Positions 58,087 through 64,000 of a stretch of DNA of 64,000 bases are shown here, one piece after another. Source of the stretch: Ceratotherium simum simum (lineage: Eukaryota; Chordata; Mammalia; Perissodactyla; Rhinocerotidae); contig NW_004454225.1 of NCBI RefSeq assembly GCF_000283155.1, positions 4,041,409 through 4,105,408 on the forward strand, written 5' to 3'. The position numbers and the translations under genes are program-made. Below the pieces are notes generated by a model. That model was not told the DNA's origin. It made no database searches and saw only the letters and a program-made list of their open reading frames with translations. Positions within the stretch are counted from its first letter, which is position 1. Each line of letters begins with the position of its first letter.

Positions 58087-59450
58087 CCAACTCCTGAGGA
58101 AGCTCTGACTGAGCTGGTTCCAAGCCTCTGACATCCCCAAAACTCAGAACCACACATGATGAAGTCTCCAATAAATCACAGAGCTGCTGCTTCTGCAGGC
58201 CCACCTGCCTCCTCTCAGAGGCCTCACATCTTCACAAACCCAGTGTGGCCCCGTCCACGCTCCATGTCCCAACAAGCTGCGGGAACACCCATCGTGCCAC
58301 CATAGACACAACAGTGGAAACTCTGGAGAGGCTAAAGGGGCCATGGATGGCTTTCTGACTTAGTGCCAAGGGACAGACCAAGTTCCCTGAGTGCTGAGAG
58401 CAGGGAGCTCCCTGTCACGAGGGCACCTGGAAGACACTGGTGGAACCCGGGTCAAGGATGCTGTTGGGTGGGGGTTCTCTGGCATCAGAGGCTTGGAGGG
58501 GATCCTTCTGCCTGAGTGTCTGTGGTCCCCAAGCTGTTACCCAGTTACACCAGGGGGTCGAAAAGACTCGGGTAAGCAGTCAATTATTAAGAACTCTTGG
58601 GCACAGCCCACGTGCTCAGTCCAGAGCCAGTCAATTTTGGGTGTGGGGACAGGTGGAAAGATGGCAGTCCCTGCCCTCAACCGGGGCTCCAGGCTAACAA
58701 GATCACGGCCCTAGAGTCAGAGCAGGAAAACACGACCCAGCGGCGAGCTGGTACAAATGACTCATCGGCTGAAGGAAAAAAAGAAGCCAAGGGCAGGGAG
58801 TGATGTGCCCAGGGTCACAGAGTGTCCTGGCAGAGCAAGGAGGAGAGCCAAGGTGTCCCCCTCCAAGATCCATATGGCATCTCTTCCCCTGGCCATCCCA
58901 CCCTCAAATGGGTCCAAGATTGACCCCTGTCGCTAAAGCATGCCTGTGGACCACAGGGCCCATTCCCTGCACCCTGGCATAGCCTCCTGAGAGCCTGGTG
59001 TGACTCAGCCACTCCCAGGACAGTGCCCTGGGTTGGAGCCCATAGGAGTGTCCTCCAGATCCCACCTGGCCATGAGGCAACCTCCACTCTGCAGTGGCCT
59101 GGACACGAGCATCCCTGCTGGGCTGGGAAAGGGTGCTGAGAGGCTCAGGGAGGTGCTCACACCAAGACTGCCATCAGGCTTCCCAGGGAAGGCTTTGGAA
59201 CCTGAGGACAGAGGCTAGTTGTTAACCTGACACATCACTTCCCAGCCATCCCTGAGTTCCCCACCTATTGAGCTGTCATCGATGAAGTTGGGCAGATTTG
59301 ATGGTACTGGTTGAGCTGCTGGCCCATGGTGAGGTGGGTGGAGTCAGGCCTGGGATGTGGGCATCCAGGCCGAGTGAGTCCCTTGCAGTAACGGGTAAAG
59401 TCAGCAGGTTTGGAGTGTTCACATCCTGATCCTTGTACAGCAGTGACTGA
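58087..59450. other. Non-coding stretch distal to copy D, part 2
   Basis: Matches 28,850-30,235 and, inverted, 12,425-13,770. No gene seen. Confidence 0.6.
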
Positions 59451-60375
59451 CCCCTGACCAATTCCTGGGAGATGAACTTTAGGTTATGGGAATATTCTGC
59501 TGGATAAGCATTCTTTATTTTCCTGGAGCTTCAGGCCATGCCAGATCATTCATGCTAACAATGTGACATATGGAGGGACCCTGCATCTCCCTGTGTCAGT
59601 CTGGCCTCTGGAGGGGCTGGAGACTTAGTCACTCCTGTCAGCGACACAGGTGCTCCATGCCTATGACACCAACCCAGTAAAATCCCTGGACACTGAGGCT
59701 CATTTGTGCATCCCTGATTGGCAATATTCTGTGCCTGTGTCACTCATCGTTGCCGGGGTATTAAGCACTGTTCTCTGCGTCTCCTGGAAGAGGACAAATG
59801 GAAACCTGTGTTGTGATCTGCTATGTGTCTGTCTGTCTGTCCTATTTGTATTTTACCTTTGCTGATTTTAATTTGTATCCTTTTACTGTAATAAACCATA
59901 GTTGCTATAGAGAGAATGCCTGTGTCTCCCCAAAATTCATGTTTAAACCTAATCCCCATTTGATGGTATTTGTTAGTGGGGCCATTGGGAGGTGATTAGG
60001 TCATGAGGATGGAGTCCTCATGAATAGGATTGGTGCCTCTGAAGAGAACTCAGAGAGATCCCTTGATCCTTCTGCCAGGTCAAGACACAGTGAAAAGGTG
60101 ACTGTCCATGCATCAGAAAGCGAGCCCTCACCAGACATCAAATCTGCCAGAGCCTTGATCTTGGACATCCCAGACTCCAGAGCTGTGAGGAATAAATTTT
60201 TTATTTTGCTTTTTATAACCACTCATTCTAGGGTATTTTGCTCTAGCATCCCAAACATTCTAAGAGAATAACCAGAGAATAACAGACTAAGAGAATAACA
60301 GTATTTCTGAATTCTGTGAGTTGTCCATGAGTGCATTGACTCTAGGATATTCTTGGGGCCCCTCGACACAGTTGG
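59450..60375 (+). mobile_element. Nested LTRs: ERVL-like LTR split by MaLR-like LTR (unit D)
   Basis: Outer LTR at 59,450-59,896 and about 60,290-60,375, ending in a CCCCTCGACACA-like stretch. Inner MaLR-like LTR at about 59,897-60,265 with GTGGGGCCATTGGGAGG and a GAATAAA near its end. No retroviral genes. Family names are tentative. Confidence 0.62.
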
Positions 60376-60487
60376 CTTCAAACGTGGCATTCACTAGAAT
60401 AACCCTGACTCTCTTGAATGTGCGGAAGGCACAGTTTTGGAAAAGGAAGAATAGGGGCGGGGGGTCGATGAACCTTCTTTCCTGAAT

Positions 60488-63400
60488 GGTTTCTGCATCG
60501 CTTGTGGTGTGATGCTGCAGCTGCACTGTGGTCAGTTACTGGAGGTAAAAGTTACCTATGGAATTGGGAAATGATAGAGCTAACCTCCTAGGGGTTGGTT
60601 CAAGGAATATGTAAGGAAATGCAAAAAAACTCCATGGAACCTGCTAATATACAAGCCGGTGGTTATTGCTATATGTAATTAGCTAAAATGGAAATAAAGG
60701 AGAGGGTGGGGAGATGTACTGACACTGTACCAAGCTGGCATTTCCTCTGGTCCAAGTTATGGCCACTTCTGTCAGGGATGCTCCTAAAGGGGAAGATTAT
60801 GCTGGCACAACAGAAGGCACCTCTATGACCTCTGGTCAACAAGAACTCCACTTGGTAGTCCAAGTGGGGGTGGGGCAACATCAGGAAACTACTGAAAAGT
60901 TTCCTTTACCCTGAGAAGGGGGATTATTCTTCCCCTCCTTTAAATGCCATGTGGAACTTTCCAGATGAAGCAGCTGATATACTACCCGTGCAAGGAAATC
61001 ATGCTGGATTGACTTGATAGTGATCAGGATATCTGTCCACCACAACCTAGAAATCAACAACAGAAGGAGAACTGGAAAATTCCCAAATATGTGGAAATCA
61101 AACAATGCATTCATAAACAACCAATGGGTCAAAGAAGAAATCATAAGAGAAAGTAGGGTGTAGCTTGAGATGAATGAACACAACAGCACAATATACCCAA
61201 ACTTACAGATTCCAGCAAAAGTCATGTTCAGAGGGAAGTCTATAACTGTAAATGCCTACATTAAAACAGATCACAAATCAATTACCTAAGACTACATGTT
61301 AAAGAATTAGAAAAAGAACAGCAATGAAAACGCAAAGCCAGTAGAAAGAAGGAAATAATGTAGAGTATAGATAAATGAAACGGAGATCAGATAAATAATA
61401 GGGAAAATCAATTAAACCAAAAGTTGGTTCTTCAAAAAGATCAACAAAGCTGACAAACCTTTAGCTAAATGAACCAAGAAAAAAGAGAGAAGACTCAAAT
61501 TATTAACAACAGAAATGAAAACAGGGCTATTACTACTGATTCTACAGAAAAAAGGAGCATTACAAGACTGTATTGTGAACAACTGTATGCCAACAATTGA
61601 ATAACCGATTGATGAAATGGACAAATTCCTAGAAACAGAAAAGCTACCAAGACTGAATAACAAGCAAGTAGAAAATTTGAATAGACTTTTAATAATAAAG
61701 AGATTGAATAAATAATCAAAAATCTCCTGACAAAGAAATGCCCTGGATCTGATGGCTTCACTGTTTAATTCTACCCAACATTTAAAGAAGAACTAACACC
61801 AATCCTACTCAAGGTTTTCCAAAATATTGAAGAGGAAGGAACACGTCCTAACTCATTCTAGGAGGCCAGCATTACCCTGATATTAAAGCCAGACAAAGAC
61901 ACTACAAGAAAACTACAGAACAATATGCCTTACGAACACTGATGAAAAGTCCTCAAGAAAACACTAGCAAACCAAATTGAGCAGCCTATTCAAGGATTAT
62001 ACAAGTGGGAAAGGATTATGAGCAGGTGGGCTTTATTAATGGAATTCAAGAATGATTCAACACATGGAAATTGATCAGTGTTATACACCACATTAACAGA
62101 ATGAAGGGCAAAAACTACATGATCATCTCAATTTATGCAGATAAAGCATTTGACAAAATTCAACACTCTTTCATGTTGAAAACACTCAATAATCTAGGAA
62201 TAGAAGGAAACTACCTCAACATAACAAAAGCCATATATGAAAACCCACAGCAAATTGGATATTCAATGGTAAAAACGGAAAGATTTTCTTAAACTTCAGG
62301 AAAAAATAAAGGATGCCCACTTTTGCCACTTCCACTCAACATAGTACTGGAAGTTCTTGTGAGAGCAATTAGGAAAGAAAAGGAAATTAAAAGCATCCTA
62401 ATTGCAAAATAAGAATTAACTCCGTCTCTGTTTGCAGATGATATGATCTTGTGTGTAGAAAAAACTAAAGATTCCACAAAAAACCCTGTTAGAACTCATA
62501 AACAAATTCAGCAAAGTACTGAGAGAGAAAATCAATGACAAAAATCAGCTGTATTTCTACACAATAACAATGAACAATCCAAAAATGAAATTAAGAAAAT
62601 ATTTTATTTACAATAGCTCAGAAAAAATAAAATACGTAGGAATTAACTTAACCAAGGAGATGAAAGACTTCTACCATGAAAACTACAAAACATTGCTGAA
62701 AGAAATTAAAGAGGACACAAGAAAATTGAAAGTTATCCTAGGTTCATTGATTGGAAAGCAGTATTGTAAAAACATCAAAACTACTCAAAGGGATCTACAG
62801 ATTTAATGCAATCCCTTTCAAAATATCAGTGGCTTTTTGCAGAAATGGAAAAATCAATCCTAAAATTCATATGGACTCTCAAGTGACCCCAACGACCCAA
62901 AAACAATCTTGACAAACAAGAATTAATCTCAGACTTCCTGATTTAAAAACTTACTCCAAAGCTACATTAATCAACACGCTGTGGTACTGGCATAAAGACA
63001 GAGATATAGACCAACAAAGAGAACAGAAGTCCCAGAAACAATCCCTCATATGGAGTCAAATGATTTTGACACGGGTGCCAAGACTATTCAAGAGGGAAAG
63101 GACAGTCTTTTCAGTAAATGGTGCTGGGAAATCTGGATATCTTAATGCAAAAGAATGAAGTCAGACCTTCACCTGGTGCCATATAGAAAAATTATTTCAA
63201 AATGTAATGAAGACTCAAATGTAAGAGCTAAAACTAGAAAATTCTTAGAAGAAAACTAAGAAAATTCTTAGGCAAAACTTCTTAGACGACAGACAAAAGG
63301 TACTCAACGTTGGATTTGGCAGTAATTTCTTGGGTATGACACCCAAGGTTTAGGTAACAAAAAGAAAATGTAGACAAGGTGGGCTTCATAAAAATTAAAA

Positions 63401-64000
63401 AATATTGCACGTCAAAAGATACTATCAACAGAGTAAAAAGCTAACTTGCAGAATGGGAGAAAATATTTCAAATCATATAAAGTCATGTGTCACTTAATGA
63501 CGGGGACATGTTTTGAGAAATGCATCATTAGGCGATTTCATCATTGTGAGAACATCATAGAGTGTATTACACACACCTAGATGGTATAGCCTACCACACA
63601 CATAGGCTCTATGGTGCTAATCCTATGGGACCACTGTCATACATGAGGTCACTGTTGACCTACACGTTGTTATGTGGCACATGACTGTATCTGAGAAGGG
63701 ATTAATATCTAGAATATAGAAAGAATTCCTAAAACTCAAAAGCAACAACAGCAAAACACACAACTCGATTTTAAAATGGCCAAGGACTTGAATAGACATT
63801 TCAAACAAGAGATATACAAATGGACAATAAACACATGAAAAGATGCTGAACATCACTCAACATTAGGGAAATGCAAATCGAAACCACAATGAGATACCAT
63901 CTCACACCTATTAGAATGGCTACTATCATCAAAACAGAAAATAGCAAGTGTTGGTGAGGATGTGGAGAATCAGAACCCTTGTGCACTGCCGGTGCGAATG
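60488..64000 (+). mobile_element. L1 LINE fragment, copy 4 (runs off the window)
   Basis: L1 sequence from about 61,025, preceded by the same unidentified flank as bases 1-545. Reverse-transcriptase piece at 62,071-62,292, FADDM-type motif near 62,430, C-terminal region to the window end. Stops throughout. It is split by a DNA transposon at 63,480-63,689. Very close to 1-3001. Confidence 0.87.
63480..63689 (+). mobile_element. Short non-autonomous DNA transposon inside L1 copy 4
   Basis: Inverted ends AGTCATGTGTCACTTAATG and TTATGTGGCACATGACTG, about 210 bp, no coding sequence. L1 resumes directly afterwards. Same insertion as in copies 2 and 3. Confidence 0.7.

Larger units (their letters stand above)
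17404..60487. repeat. Array of three direct CYP2D duplication units (B, C, D)
   Basis: Each unit has the order CYP2D gene, promoter, AC-rich module, MIR, CpG/CRE island, second AC-rich module, LINE remnant, nested LTRs, L1. Unit B: 17,404-30,563 (L1 lost). Unit C: 30,564-45,886 (gene truncated, block shortened). Unit D: 45,887 onward. Unit A at 3,002 has the gene in the same direction but its distal block inverted. Confidence 0.85.

Overview
This is mammalian nuclear DNA. tRNA-derived SINEs of the ERE type, each with target-site duplications, point to a perissodactyl, most likely a horse-like equid. The only gene family I can support is cytochrome P450 2D (CYP2D). There are four copies, all transcribed from the minus strand, in tandem units separated by repeat-rich DNA. 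I see no RNA gene, CRISPR array or other protein-coding gene.

Layout. (1) 1-3001: L1 fragment on the plus strand. (2) 3002-7802: CYP2D copy A, a pseudogene. (3) 7803-17403: a 9.6 kb block that is the reverse complement of the block lying distal to copy D. It holds L1, nested LTRs, non-coding sequence, an L1/HAL1 ORF1 remnant and part of a CpG-rich island. (4) 17404-21900: CYP2D copy B, intact, 9 exons, 500 codons. (5) 21900-30563: its 5' distal block (microsatellites, MIR, CpG island with a palindromic CRE, L1/HAL1 remnant, truncated LTR). (6) 30564-34010: CYP2D copy C, a divergent pseudogene cut off inside exon 7 by an LTR junction. (7) 34010-45900: its distal block, shortened by two internal deletions, ending in a fuller L1 that carries three SINEs and a DNA transposon. 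(8) 45900-50500: CYP2D copy D, intact, 9 exons, 500 codons. (9) 50500-64000: its distal block, with a unit-specific solo LTR and an L1 that runs off the window and matches the L1 at the window start.

Copies B and D both encode a complete microsomal P450: N-terminal anchor, proline hinge, WREQRR helix C, I-helix, ExxR and the heme-cysteine loop. All splice sites fit the human CYP2D6 gene plan, including a GC donor at intron 2 in every copy. TATA-like and HNF4-type DR1 elements lie just upstream of each first exon, as expected for a liver-expressed CYP2D gene. A and C carry independent disabling lesions. The main novelty is structural: an inverted block, LTR- and L1-associated breakpoints, post-duplication insertions that mark each unit, and active-site changes in the two intact paralogs. 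I found no previously undescribed type of biological system.
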